Below are positions 20,192-31,852 of a stretch of DNA of 64,000 nt, one piece after another. The stretch is from Bufo bufo. Lineage: Eukaryota > Chordata > Amphibia > Anura > Bufonidae. Each line of letters begins with the position of its first letter. Positions within the stretch are counted from its first letter, which is position 1. The stretch lies in the NCBI RefSeq assembly GCF_905171765.1, contig NC_053392.1, positions 107,884,821 through 107,948,820 on the forward strand, given 5' to 3'. Both the position numbers and the translations under genes were made by a program. A model generated the notes under the pieces. It did not search any database. It was given only the letters and a program-made list of their open reading frames with translations, and was not told the DNA's origin.

Positions 20192-20330
20192 ATCGGCACT
20201 CGGCTCCCCTGCTGCTCGTAGTCTAGTGGGAACGCCGGCTGCACTGAGGTGGCGAGCGCGGCCGGGTCGTCCCCGCCCCCTGGTCCCCATGGAGACGAGG
20301 ATGCCGGCCGCATCCTCGCTTCTGCACACA
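20192..20330 (-). repeat. 5' LTR of the minus-strand chromovirus, U3 start
   Basis: This GC-rich segment continues the LTR interrupted at 13397. On the sense strand it begins TGTGTGCAGAAG at 20330. Assignment is by position, since it lies between the duplication of the inserted chromovirus and the start of a Tc1 element, and by the TGT start that pairs with the ACA end at 12918. Confidence 0.55.
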
Positions 20331-21013
20331 GATGGGATTTTCACTTCACAGGTGTGCCCTGTCAGGGTTAATAAGTGGGATTTCTTGCCTTATAAATGGG
20401 GTTGGGACCATCAGTGGCGTTGAGGAGAAGTCAGGTGGATACACAGCTGATAGTCGTACTGAATAGACTGTTAGAATTTGTATTATGGCAAGAAAAAAGC
20501 AGCTAAGTAAAGAAAAACGAATGGCCATCATTACTTTAAGAAATGAAGGTCAGTCAGGCAGCCGAAAAATTGGGAAAACTTTGAAAGTAAGAGCTATTTG
20601 ACCATGAAGGAGAGTGATGGGGTGCTGTGCCAGATGACCTGGCCTCCACAGTCACCAGACCTGAACCCAATCGAGATGGTTTGGGGTGAGCTGGACCGCA
20701 GAGTGAAGGCAAAAGGGCCAACAAGTGCTAATCATCTCTGGGAACTCCTTCAAGACTGTTGGGAGAACATTTCAGGGGACTACCTCTTGAAGCTCATCAA
20801 GAGAATGCCAAGAGTGTGCAAAGCAGTAATCAAAGCAAAAGGTGGCTACTTTGAAGAACCTAGAATATGACATATTTTCAGTTGTTTCCCACTTGTTTGT
20901 TATGTATATAATTCCACATGTGTTAATTCATAGTTTTGATGCCTTCATAGTCATGAAAATAAAGAAAACTCTTTGAATGAGAAGGTGTGTCCAAACTTTT
21001 GGTCTGTACTGTA
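20331..21013 (+). mobile_element. Tc1-like transposon, internally deleted
   Basis: A typical Tc1 leader precedes an ATG at 20485. The N-terminal helix-turn-helix part reads MARKKQLSKEKRMA, ITLRNEGQ and KIGKTLKV and stops. The sequence then jumps to the C-terminal end, WPPQSPDLNPIEMVW (20640-20690), which contains the final glutamate of the DDE triad. The two catalytic aspartates are deleted. The right TIR region is present and ends GTCCAAACTTTTGGTC then TGTACTGTA at 21013. The left TIR is not seen. It cannot make transposase. Confidence 0.85.
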
Positions 21014-21240
21014 TGTGCACAGTAACAATGCGTTAATGGTAAACTGGTATACAAATACTGTTATTGCAATACAGTGTGTTCAGCACAACTGCGGGTATCT
21101 TCATGTAATACAATGTGTTAATAGGTAAAACTGGTATATACTGTAAATGCTGTTATTGCAGCACAATGCATTCAGTAAAACTGTAGATATATTGATGCAA
21201 TACAATAATAATAAGTTAACTGTTATTTAAATACTAGCAG
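21014..21240. repeat. Short ~85-95-bp tandem repeat
   Basis: About 2.4 diverged units begin near 21029, 21114 and 21209. Each has GTTAATNGGTAAA-like, CTGTTATTGCA and TGCAATACAA-like segments. Function and family are not recognised. Confidence 0.55.
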
Positions 21241-21622
21241 AAGGACCTGGCTTCGCACGGGTATATTTCATTAAATCTTTGTGTGTGTCGTTAAAAGATA
21301 TTGACAGTACCTACAATAACAGTGACATCTACAGTACCCCGCCCCTTCAACAGCGACCTCCACAGCGGCCGCCCGTTTATTAGTGAACTCCACATTACCC
21401 CGTCTCGTTAACAGTAATTTCCACAATAACCTTAACAGTGATCTCTACAGAGCTCTGATCCCTTAAAATGTGACCTCCACAACACCCAGCCCCCTTAACA
21501 GTGACCTATACAGCACCCCTCCCCTTAACACTGACTGCCATAGCGTACCGCCCTGTTAACTGTGACTTCCACAGTTCCATGTCCCCTTAACAGAGACCTC
21601 CACCGCACCCGCCCAGTAATGA
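21241..21622. repeat. Minisatellite with CCCCTTAACAGTGACC units, left part
   Basis: From about 21310 a roughly 30-bp unit repeats with variation, built around CCCCTTAACAGTGACCTC followed by CACAGCACC. It is interrupted at 21623 by the 635-bp tandem insertion and resumes at 23882. A GGACCTGGCTTCGCACGGG segment at about 21242 precedes it and is not assigned. Confidence 0.8.
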
Positions 21623-23866
21623 TATAACAAATTAATAGCAAAGACAGGTGCACTCTGCAGTCTAACTAAACCCTCAAACTGATTTTAAAATTGAGAGATT
21701 AGTCAACATGTCCTACTCTGTAGAACATGTCTAAGCCCGAGCACCACGCCAAGGTTTCTCAAGTAGCCTGGGACCTAACACTCTCCTACCTGAGCCGTAT
21801 GGGCAATACCAGGAGCCAGTGGGCAAATTACAGGAGCATGAGGACGACTCACAAACAACTCACCAGTTACCTCCGGCATGTAACCATGCTTGCAATGGGA
21901 GGAGGGAGGAGTCTGCGAGTCCCACTCAAGACTGGCTGATATGTCCCAGGCCTCACAGGTGCACCTAAATGTAGCCTGTAGATGGAAAATAGGCACATTT
22001 AATTTGGAGTTTATACACCTCCAGGAATCTATATATACAAACTAAAAAGAATAGCGTGGTATTAGCAGGAGGTGCTCAAACCCAAATGCAGTCGTGCATA
22101 TATATAGGGGAGCAAATCCTGCACTTGTGGCCCGTTGCTAATGGCGATCCCCAGCAAAACTGCATACGGTGGAGGATGCCCGCGGCGAACCACAAGTACC
22201 ACAATAGACATCCTACACAAGGTAGCAATTGTGTGGATGTTATAATCAATATAACAATATAACAAATTAATAGCAAAGACAGGTGCACTCTGCAGTCTAA
22301 CTAAACCCTCAAACTGATTTTAAAATTGAGAGATTAGTCAACATGTCCTACGGTGTAGAACATGTCTAAGCCCGGGCACCACGCCAAGGTTTCTCAAGTA
22401 GCCCGGGACCTAACACTCTCCTACCTGAGCCGTATGGGCAATACCAGGAGCCAGTGGGCAAATTACAGGAGCATGAGGTCGACTCACAAACAACTCACCA
22501 GTTACCTCCAGCATGTAACCATGCTTGCAATGGGAGGAGGGAGGAGTCTGCGAGTCCCACTCAAGACTGGCTGATATGTCCCAGGCCTCACAGGTGCACC
22601 TAAATGTAGCCTGTAGATGGAAAACAGGCACATTTAATTTGGAGTTTATACACCTCCAGGAATCTATATATACAAACTAAAAAGAATAGCGTGGTATTAG
22701 CAGGAGGTGCTCAAACCCAAATGCAGTCGTGCATATATATAGGGGAGCAAATCCTGCACTTGTGGCCCGTTGCTAATGGCGATCCCCAGCAAAACTGCAT
22801 ACGGTGGAGGATGCCCGCGGCGAACCACAAGTACCACAATAGACATCCTACACAAGGTAGCAATTGTGTGGATGTTATAATCAATATAACAATATAACAA
22901 ATTAATAGCAAAGACAGGTGCACTCTGCAGTCTAACTAAACCCTCAAACTGATTTTAAAATTGAGAGATTAGTCAACATGTCCTACGGTGTAGAACATGT
23001 CTAAGCCCGGGCACCACGCCAAGGTTTCTCAAGTAGCCCGGGACCTAACACTCTCCTACCTGAGCCGTATGGGCAATACCAGGAGCCAGTGGGCAAATTA
23101 CAGGAGCATGAGGTCGACTCACAAACAACTCACCAGTTACCTCCAGCATGTAACCATGCTTGCAATGGGAGGAGGGAGGAGTCTGCGAGTCCCACTCAAG
23201 ACTGGCTGATATGTCCCAGGCCTCACAGGTGCACCTAAATGTAGCCTGTAGATGGAAAACAGGCACATTTAATTTGGAGTTTATACACCTCCAGGAATCT
23301 ATATATACAAACTAAAAAGAATAGCGTGGTATTATTTAGCAGGAGGTGCTCAAACCCAAATGCAGTCGTGCATATATATAGGGGAGCAAATCCTTCACTT
23401 GTGGCCCGTGTCTAATGGCAATCCCCAGCAAAACTGCATACGGTGGAGGATGCCCGCGGCGAACCACAAGTACCACAATAGACATCCTACACAAGGTAAC
23501 AAGTGCGGATGTCATAATTAATATAACAATATAACAAAACAATAACGAACACAGGTGCACTCTGCAGTCTCACTAAACCCTCAAACTGATTTTAAAATTG
23601 AGAGATTAGTCAACATGTCCTACGGTGTAGAACATGTCTAATTTGTTATATTGTTATATTGATTATAACATCCACACAATTGCTACCTTGTGTAGGATGT
23701 CTATTGTGGTACTTGTGGTTCGCCGCGGGCATCCTCCACCGTATGCATTTTTGCTGGGGATCGCCATTAGCAACGGGCCACAAGTGCAGGATTTGCTCCC
23801 CTATATATATGCACGACTGCATTTGGGTTTGAGCACCTCCTGCTAATACCACGCTATTCTTTTTAG
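21623..23866. mobile_element. 2.24-kb insertion made of 635-bp tandem units plus an inverted partial unit
   Basis: Exact 15-bp copies of CCCGCCCAGTAATGA flank it (21608-21622 and 23867-23881), so it entered the minisatellite as one piece. Units start at 21623, 22258 and 22893, each beginning TATAACAAATTAATAG, with a fourth, shortened one at 23530. At about 23640 orientation flips and the last 228 bp are the reverse complement of the unit region around 22677-22903. Units are nearly identical. No protein is recognisable. Short frames repeat with the period. A 15-bp duplication suggests retrotransposition rather than a DNA transposon. The family is unknown to me. Confidence 0.85.
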
Positions 23867-23881
23867 CCCGCCCAGTAATGA

Positions 23882-24240
23882 CCTGCATTAGCCAATACAA
23901 GCCTGCAAGTCTTTCCACCTCCACCGCACCCACCCCTTTAACAGTGACCTTCACAGCATCCCGCCCCCTTATCAGTGGCCTCCACAGCAGCCCACCCCTT
24001 TAACAGTGACCTGGACAGCATCCCAACCCCTTAACAGTGACCTCCAAAGCAGCCCGCCCCTTTAACAGTGATCTCCACAGCAGCTTCTCCTTTATTAGAG
24101 ACCTCCACAGTACCTCCACAGTACTCCTTTTACACAACACCCCGTCTCCTTAACAGTGGCCTCTACAGCAATCTGCCACTTAACACTGACCTCCATAGCG
24201 GACCGTCCCCTTAACTGTGACCTCTACAGCAGCCTGCCCA
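23882..24240. repeat. Minisatellite, middle part
   Basis: This is the continuation of the CCCCTTAACAGTGACC minisatellite after the tandem insertion, with units of about 30 bp. It is interrupted again at 24241 by a small MITE. Confidence 0.8.
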
Positions 24241-24561
24241 TATAGGCTGGCCAGAGGTCCGGTTTTAGGCCGGACAGTCAAGCTTTCAGACTCCCTGTCC
24301 TCTGTCTGGTGCAGCACCTGGACGGACACAGGGATGTTTTTTTGAACAGCTCACTCTCAGACAGCAGCATCGTGCTGTTTGAGCGTGAGCTGCAGGGAGA
24401 TAGACACCCTCCCCTCCACCCCTGCAGCTGACAGAAGTTGGTTTTTACCTTAATTTGTTCAATCCCTGTCGGCTGCGGAGTGAGAGGGGGCATGGCTTAT
24501 CTGGACCTGGGGGCGGGGTTTTTAAGTTTGTCTTTTGAGAGTGGCCTGAATAGCCACCCTA
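24241..24561. mobile_element. 321-bp hAT-like MITE in the minisatellite
   Basis: The left end is TATAGGCTGGCC. The reverse complement of the right end is TAGGGTGGC. CCTGCCCA (24233-24240) and CCTGCCCC (24562-24569) look like an 8-bp duplication with one mismatch. The GGTCCGGTTTTAGGCC motif near the left end is shared by many amphibian copies, as I recall the family. A related TAGGGTGGCCAC segment occurs at 46115. Confidence 0.55.
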
Positions 24562-24645
24562 CCTGCCCCCTGAACTGTGACCTCCAAAGCAATCCGCTCC
24601 CTTAATAGTGTCATCCATAGCGCCCTGCCCCTTTAAAGCTGACCT
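24562..24645. repeat. Minisatellite, right end
   Basis: Two to three diverged units (ACTGTGACCTCC and similar) end where the Penelope-like element begins at about 24646. Confidence 0.65.
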
Positions 24646-25353
24646 TGACTTGTTACGGCGCATGCCCAGTGTCGATCTACAATGCAAGGCGCCATCTTGG
24701 ATACTGGAGGAATGCCCTTAACCTGTGTAACAGCATACAAAAGTATATGTAAGCATCAAACCTGTGTAAAACCAGAGTGTAGCGGTCAAGACAGGTAGGG
24801 ACAGCATGGTAAACCAGTGTGTCCACATACCATACCCAAGTATCAACCCTAGACACACACGGAAACCGCAGTGTGAAGACAGGTATATAACAAGGGTGTC
24901 ATACCGCAACCTTCACTCAAAAGGGCTCTCCTCTTACAGGTATACAGATGCCACAGGGGGCAAATCCAACCAGCCAAGAAAAGAAAATCTGGGCTGCATC
25001 ACCGCAAGCTAATATAGAAGAATATATACATATATAAGTCCCAGGGTGTTCGCCGGTTCTGGTAATCACAAAAAAATGTATATAAAGTACAATAAAAAAT
25101 GGCAATATTATATACACATAGCCCATGGAAATGAAGCTCCTGCATATGTTGCTGTGTCCAATTCTTCCACTTGCTTCTGCCCAAAGAAGTGCTGAGTGTA
25201 GTGAGGTATAAAAAAGTGATCTAAGAATAAAACAGAAAAGTATATGAATATATATCTTTCAGAAAAAAATCTTGAAACAGATGTTAATAATCTCATACTG
25301 TGCACACAAGACACAGGACATTAACCCGATGATCTTCAGAGGCAAACCACCTC

Positions 25354-27640
25354 TCATACCACCTCACCAAAATGAAACTCAATGTTCAGACCTTTAGGTT
25401 TTAAGCTGTCCAATCTGTGGATCCAGCTTAGTTCCCTGCGTTTAAGCATCTTGGACCTATCGCCCCCACGTCTAGGCTGGGATATGTGATCAAGAATCCA
25501 GCACCTCAAGTCACTCTCCTTGTGTCTGGCCTCAGAGAAGTGCTTGGATACTGGTAAATCCAAGCGTTTTTTCCTAATACTCAGACGGTGGTTGTTTAAC
25601 CAAGTCTTGAGGTCCGTCGTCGTTTCACCCACATACAACAGGTTACACGGACAAGATAAAACATAAATAACATAACTGGAGTTGCATGTGAGGTGAAACG
25701 GAATATCATGTGATACACCTGTACTAGGATGCACAAAAGTCTTTCCTTTTCTGATGTATCTACAATTGACACAACCCAAGCAGGGGAAACACCCCAAGCC
25801 GGGTTGCGTCAAAGTAGTCTGTTTCAAGGACACCTTGGGACCTATGTCGGCTCTAACCAACTGGTCCCTTAAATTTCTTGAGCGCCAATAGGAGAAGAGT
25901 GGTGGACACTGAAACTCCGGGATGCCCTTAAAACAAGAGCCCAGGAGGTCCCAGTGTCTCCTAAGTACTTTATTGATCTGAGGGCTTAGTTCACTGTATA
26001 TGGACACAAAGGGAATTCTGTCAGATTTTTGTATGTTTTTACGCTGTGACAGTAGTTCATCCCGGTTCAACACGCGAACCTTGTCCATGTGCTCATTCAG
26101 CAATCGTTTTGGGTAACCCCTATTGCGAAATCTATGGGCCATGGATTCAAGGGTCATATCAGACGTGTGGTCATCAGACACAATATGTTTCACCCTAAGA
26201 AATTGGGAGAACGGCAACGACTCAACCATTCTCCTAGGGTGAGAACTATTATAGCACAAAAAAGTATTGGTGTCGGTGGGCTTGACATATAGCTCTGTAT
26301 GTAACATACCCCCACCGAGTGTGACCTTGGTGTCCAAAAATTGAATGTCAGTCTTCGAATGGACAAGAGTGAATTGCAAACTGGAGTCATGGCTATTTAA
26401 AAAGCCATGAAAATCAATCAACTCCTCATCGCTCCCAGTCCAAAAGAGGAAGATGTCGTCGATATACCGCCACCACCTCAGCACATGTCTGAAGTGGTGG
26501 GATAGAAATACGACATCCTCCTCAAAGCACCGCATGAAAATATTTGCATACATGGGGGCCACGTGAGACCCCATGGCCACACCACGTAACTGCAAATAAA
26601 ATGCATCTTGAAAAAGAAAATAATTATGTCGAAGAACAATGTCAAGTAAAGTGATAATGAACTCAGAAGCTTGAGGGGTATAAGATGATGTCAATAACAT
26701 TTTCCTAACTGCTTGGATACCACTTTCATGTACTATGGATGTGTACAGTGAAGTTACATCAAATGATGCTAATGTCAAGGAGGAATCATGCGACACATCT
26801 ATGTTCTGTAATTTAACAAGAAAATCCGTAGTATCTTGTATATAGGAGGACCCCCCAATAGAAAATTCCCGCAATATTTTGTCTAGAAAGATCACTATGT
26901 TGCTGGAGATAGAATCAGACCCCGAGACTATCGGACGTCCCGGGGGATTGATGAGGGTCTTGTGAATCTTGGGCAGCACATAAATCACAGGAGTGACTGG
27001 ATGTGCCACCTCAAGAAATTCACACAGACCCCCATCGATGATGCCAGCAACCACAGAATCTCCCAAGCACCTGCGTATGATAGCAGCTATTTTGAATGTG
27101 GGGTCAGAATCCAAGACTCTGTACACCTGTGGATCCCCAAGTTGCCGCATGATCTCATTGACATATTTGTGAGTATCCATAACTACGACGGCCCCACCCT
27201 TGTCCGCTGGTTTCAGGACAAGGGAGGGGTCAGATCTGAGTGCGTCTAAGGCCTCAACTTCAGCGCTAGTCAGATTGGGGCGCCTGAACTTCAGATCTCC
27301 CTGAGCGGAAGACCGGAGCTCAGACAGTCCCCGTCGGACAGCACTGATGTAGGCTTCTATCGCTGGTTCATTAATGTTGGGTAAAAAATTGCTCCTCTGA
27401 AATAAATTGAGAGAGTCCAGAGTGAACTCACTGGTCTGGGGTCTCTCAACACCAATCCTGTTATGAAACCAAACTTTCAATTTAATGCGGCGAAAAAACG
27501 AAAACAGACTAGACTCCAATTCAAACCAGTTCACAGTGGAACTGGGACAAAAAGAAAAACCTTTTGATAAAACACTCACTTGAAGGGGGGTCAAGTCCTG
27601 GGAAGACAGATTGACAACAGTTACTTTTTCTTCACAAAAT
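25354..27640 (-). CDS. Penelope-like reverse transcriptase with GIY-YIG endonuclease
   Basis: About 750 codons are open. No ATG fits, and the frame is open upstream of TTG 27594 to about 27640, so it is normally joined to the upstream frame. Numbering from 27594, KPADKGGAVVVMD (about residues 128-140) and the active-site box YIDDIF (377-382) are typical of Penelope RT. LPKIHKTL, ASFDVTSLYTS and GVAMGSHVAP lie between them. A cysteine-rich linker GCFPCLGCVNC is near residue 605. The GIY-YIG nuclease begins YVIYVLSCPCNLLYVGE at about 641. Both catalytic domains look intact. The enzyme nicks target DNA and copies the RNA there. The plus-strand copy at 31867-34013 is broken. Confidence 0.9.
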
Positions 27641-28264
27641 TGATTTTGGATGTCGGAGGCCGAGCCTTGTTGCTGCGCAGCCTGCTTGTGCCCTCCATAT
27701 CTGCGACCACCTCTCCTGATGCATCGCCGCGTCTCTCTGGTATCTGTGGGACCCTGTCTAAAAAAGGGGCCTGTTCACCACTGGAAGATGACTGTGCGAT
27801 CTTCATTTTCTTTCTAGCGTCCCTCGGTTCTGGGTTGTACTGTCTATCCGACTGACAGTTGTAGATATTGTCCTTTTTAGAATCTTCGGTGTCTCTACAC
27901 CACTTAATTCTCTTATTCTCCTCAGAGTCGGCTTGGAAAAGCTTCATTTGTGTGGAAATGTCCTCCAGATATTTAGAAAAATCATCAGCAGACAAAAGGG
28001 ATTGAAGATTGGTCTCAATATCACGTATTTCGATGTTTAAATTGGTAAGTTCGTGCTGCAAAAACTCAATATTGAGTAAAATAAAATCAAGAGAATAACG
28101 ATTGGACAATGCCTCAGATTTCTTGCAAAATGTAGGATTGCTATAAAACAAATTAGGCCGTATATTGGACCGCATCCCTCTTGGGATTTTTTGTGTCTTG
28201 TAGTACTCCCAAGTGTCATCATGTGGAGACGAAGAGATACCATACGCTTGGAAACATTTTCAAA
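27621..28264 (-). CDS. Penelope-like N-terminal segment, -1 frame to the polymerase
   Basis: The frame is open from about 28264. An ATG at 28175 exists, but TWEYYKTQKIPRGMR, the conserved Penelope N-terminal pattern, lies partly upstream of it, so the real start is further 5'. A lysine- and serine-rich tail follows, ending FVKKK and TAA at 27621-27623. The polymerase frame is -1 to this one, and the shift falls at GAAAAAG followed by TAA. A further N-terminal part, ERILRDIGGDATFLN, is in another frame at about 28345-28270. One-base indels or a programmed shift could explain the break at 27621. Confidence 0.7.
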
Positions 28265-29162
28265 TTTGCGTCTTCACTCTTTGGTGGAGGAGGTGTTGAG
28301 GAAGGTGGCATCTCCTCCAATGTCACGCAGGATGCGCTCAGTATCTTCAGTTGTACACACAACCGTTGGTTGAAATGGATTCAGTAGTAGACATAATAAA
28401 AATTATGAAAAGCAAACAAAGTCCAAAGAAAAGCTGTAAGCCGTGCTCAGCCATTAGGCCAAGGTATATGGAAGAAAAATGGCGGCACTGGCTATTGATA
28501 GGTAAATTAGGGTGCACGTTCCTAGGGAATAGACTTCTTACCCAGCAATAAAATCCAGAAAATGGACGGCACTCCAATAAGATGAAAAAACATGTGATTC
28601 CTTTATTCAACCATCAGGTGCAACGTTTTGGCTCTAAATGAGCCTTTTTCAAGCAGAGATACAATGTGAATGAAGACAAACTTATAGGTGAACCAATTAG
28701 CAGGGACACACCCACATCAGGTGGTGTCTACACAATTACAAAAAGATGTGAGCAAATCTTAAAGAGACATCCCACATCAGGTGTGTTCACAGAGCATGTC
28801 AGTGTCATAATAACATATGAAAAGTGCAAAACAATGAGTGATAAAACAAATAAAGGGTACATTTATGTCCCATAATTACATATTAAAAGTGCATTGTATA
28901 TTCCATATCTCATGTGGATCTAGAGACAGGCCCATCGATCGGGCACACAGGGCTAATCGATGCGTGTGTCCGGTACCACATGTGAATAAAGGGCGGAGCA
29001 GGGACAAAGCAGTGTGGACATACCAAACATCAGCTGGAGACATATTCCATGTGGCTATTCGGCAATGTATACATAACGATGCGCAGACGCGGCGTTACAC
29101 CCATCACGGACCTGCAGCCTCATCAGAGCTTGCCAACATCATTGCGTCATCAAGACGCCCTT
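28265..29162 (-). other. 5' region of Penelope unit A
   Basis: It contains the disrupted N-terminal coding piece (about 28345-28270). A conserved non-coding block at 28546-28770 follows, which recurs in the opposite orientation at 39644-39850. The sense strand of the block has GGCTC, a 5-nt loop, GAGCC and then AAAACG (28627-28645). The other copy has GAAACG there. The remainder (28771-29162) shows no gene and ends at the junction with unit B. Confidence 0.6.
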
Positions 29163-30167
29163 GACTTGTTACGGCGCATGTCCAGTGTCGATCTACAATG
29201 CAAGGCGCCATCTTGGATACTGGAGGAATGCCCTTAACCTGTGTAACAGCATACAAAAGTATATGTAAGCATCAAACCTGTGTAAAACCAGAGTGTAGCG
29301 GTCAAGACAGGTAGGGACAGCATGGTAAACCAGTGTGTCCACATACCATACCCAAGTATCAACCCTAGACACACACGGAAACCGCAGTGTGAAGACAGGT
29401 ATATAACAAGGGTGTCATACCGCAACCTTCACTCAAAAGGGCTCTCCTCTTACAGGTATACAGATGCCACAGGGGGCAAATCCAACCAGCCAAGAAAAGA
29501 AAATCTGGGCTGCATCACCGCAAGCTAATATAGAAGAATATATACATATATAAGTCCCAGGGTGTTCGCCGGTTCTGGAAATCCCCCAAAAAAATGTATA
29601 TAAAGTACAATAAAAAATGGCAATATTATATACACATAGCCCATGGAAATGAAGCTCCTGCATATGTTGCTGTGTCCAATTCTTCCACTTGCTTCTGCCC
29701 AAAGAAGTGCTGAGTGTAGTGAGGTATAAAAAAGTGATCTAAGAATAAAACAGAAAAGTATATGAATATATATCTTTCAGAAAAAAATCTTGAAACAGAT
29801 GTTAATAATCTTATAGTGTGCACACAAGACACAGGACATTAACCCGATGATCTTCAGAGGCAAACCACCTCTCATACCACCTCACCAAAATGAAACTCAA
29901 TGTTCAGACCTTTAGGTTTTAAGCTGTCCAATCTGTGGATCCAGCTTAGTTCCCTGCGTTTAAGCATCTTGGACCTATCGCCCCCACGTCTAGGCTGGGG
30001 TATGTGATCAAGAATCCAGCACCTCAAGTCACTCTCCTTGTGTCACTCTCCTTGTGTCTGGCCTCAGAGAAGTACTTGGACACTGGTAAATCCAAGCGTT
30101 TTTTCCTAATACTCAGACGGTGGTTGTTTAACCGAGTCTTGAGGTCCGTCGTCGTTTCACCCACATA
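29163..30167 (-). mobile_element. Penelope-like element, unit B (3' part only)
   Basis: This is a near-identical copy of 24646-25640: the 3' untranslated region and the C-terminal GIY-YIG coding part, with a small internal duplication (about 30038-30055). It stops inside the nuclease at 30167 and is joined without overlap to the plus-strand unit C. It is therefore an incomplete upstream tandem copy. Confidence 0.85.
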
Positions 30168-30292
30168 GTAACTGTTGTCAATCTGTCTTCCCAGGACTTG
30201 ACCCCCCTTCAAGTGAGTGTTTTATCAAAAGGTTTTTCTTTTTGTCCCAGTTCCACTGTGAACTGGTTTGAATTGGAGTCTAGTCTGTTTTC

Positions 30293-31852
30293 TATATGGA
30301 GGAGAGGGGCACACCTCATATGATGATCAAATGGAACTGCAGCCAATGCGTTTAAACTATTTATTAGTTACAATAAAATAATATACGGTACCTGAATAGC
30401 ATAAAATACATTCACTAAAATACAATTAAAACATAAATAACTATCTGTGTAAATTGAGAAAGCCAGTATAAGTGTCACTTATATCCAATAAGATTGGTAA
30501 ATTTGATGGTATTCAAGTTCAAATGCGCAATGGTATATGCGCTATATCTCTCCTATTGTCGGGAAATAACTAGCAGCTATGGCTAGTGTGTTGCAATGTG
30601 ATACAAAGTCTCGTATATTGCTTGCTGTTTGTTACAGCATATCAATTAATGCGATATAATGGCTGGGTGTGTATGAACACACTACTCACTGTTTGAAGCG
30701 GTATAATGTCCGGTCACTCGTGCTTGGCGTGGCGTCCCACGTGTTGCAGCACAAGAAGCCTCAGTTCCGGTCCGCTGTCGATATATGTGAGTAAGGTACT
30801 GTAGCAGGCAAAGAAACTGTCCGTTTTAGACGCCGGGGTATAATTGTTTTGACCCACTTGATTATCGGCGTTACTTTGGTGTCTGTTAGTTTAGACACAG
30901 ATGGACTTGCATTTCTTCCTGATTGATATGTAGAAAGCGCTCCAGAAAAAACTTCAAATGTTGCGCAGATAATACGCTGCGGTTTCTTTCTTGCTTTACT
31001 TGAGACTTGTGCACCAATGGTATATATGGTGCACAAGTCTCAAGTAAAGCAAGAAAGAAACCGCAGCGTATTATCTGCGCAACATTTGAAGTTTTTTCTG
31101 GAGCGCTTTCTACATATCAATCAGGAAGAAATGCAAGTCCATCTGTGTCTAAACTAACAGACACCAAAGTAACGCCGATAATCAAGTGGGTCAAAACAAT
31201 TATACCCCGGCGTCTAAAACGGACAGTTTCTTTGCCTGCTACAGTACCTTACTCACATATATCGAGAGCGGACCGGAACTGAGGCTTCTTGTGCTGCAAC
31301 ACGTGGGACGCCACGCCAAGCACGAGTGACCGGACATTATACCGCTTCAAACAGTGAGTAGTGTGTTCATACACACCCAGCCATTATATCGCATTAATTG
31401 ATATGCTGTAACAAACAGCAAGCAATATACGAGACTTTGTATCACATTGCAACACACTAGCCATAGCTGCTAGTTATTTCCCGACAATAGGAGAGATATA
31501 GCGCATATACCATTGCGCATTTGAACTTGAATACCATCAAATTTACCAATCTTATTGGATATCAGTGACACTTATACTGGCTTTCTCAATTTACACAGAT
31601 AGTTATTTATGTTTTAATTGTATTTTAGTGAATGTATTTTATGCTATTCAGGTACCGTATATTATTTTATTGTAACTAATAAATAGTTTAAACGCATTGG
31701 CTGCAGTTCCATTTGATCATCATATGAGGTGTGCCCCTCTCCTCCATATAGTTTATTTACCTACCTAGAAGATTGGGGATATCTTTCTTTTAGGGGGAGC
31801 ACCCATTCCGTATAAATTGGAGGGTGAGCCAATCCAATCCCACTTCTATTGA
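30293..31852. mobile_element. Palindromic insertion with 724-bp arms
   Basis: Arms 30293-31016 and 31027-31750 are inverted copies with only a few differences, around a 10-nt centre. A 102-bp tail (31751-31852) follows the right arm only. TCTAGTCTGTTTTC (14 bp) occurs on both sides (30279-30292 and 31853-31866), and the uninterrupted sequence is seen in unit A, so the block is one insertion. A 14-bp duplication suggests target-primed retrotransposition of an element with a twin-inverted copy. No protein is recognised. Confidence 0.9.

Larger units (their letters stand above)
24646..29162 (-). mobile_element. Penelope-like element, unit A (nearly complete)
   Basis: The minus-strand unit has a 5' region (29162-28400), a coding region (about 28345-25354) and a 3' region (25353-24646). 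Its 5' end directly abuts the 3' end of a second minus-strand unit at 29163, the head-to-tail arrangement typical of Penelope-like elements. The 3' region matches 29163-29860 and, inverted, 34010-34546. The polymerase carries RT and GIY-YIG domains. The 3' boundary lies in the minisatellite. No clean target duplication was found. Confidence 0.85.

Noticed and set aside
21623..23866. Hammerhead ribozyme in the 635-bp unit, which would make it a retrozyme
   Set aside because: I looked for CUGANGA followed by GAAA on both strands and found only CTGATTT and CTGATAT without a matching GAAA box. Another ribozyme class is not excluded.
21300..24645. CRISPR-like array from short regular repeats
   Set aside because: Units are contiguous and degenerate without unique spacers, and the context is a vertebrate minisatellite.
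29120..29162. CTGATGAG on the minus strand in the Penelope 5' region as a hammerhead core
   Set aside because: No GAAA box or second stem follows at the proper distance, so it is probably a chance match or a lost ribozyme.
30761..31282. Two 91-codon frames with nearly the same peptide on opposite strands
   Set aside because: They lie on the two arms of the 724-bp palindrome and read across its centre. Nothing indicates a protein.
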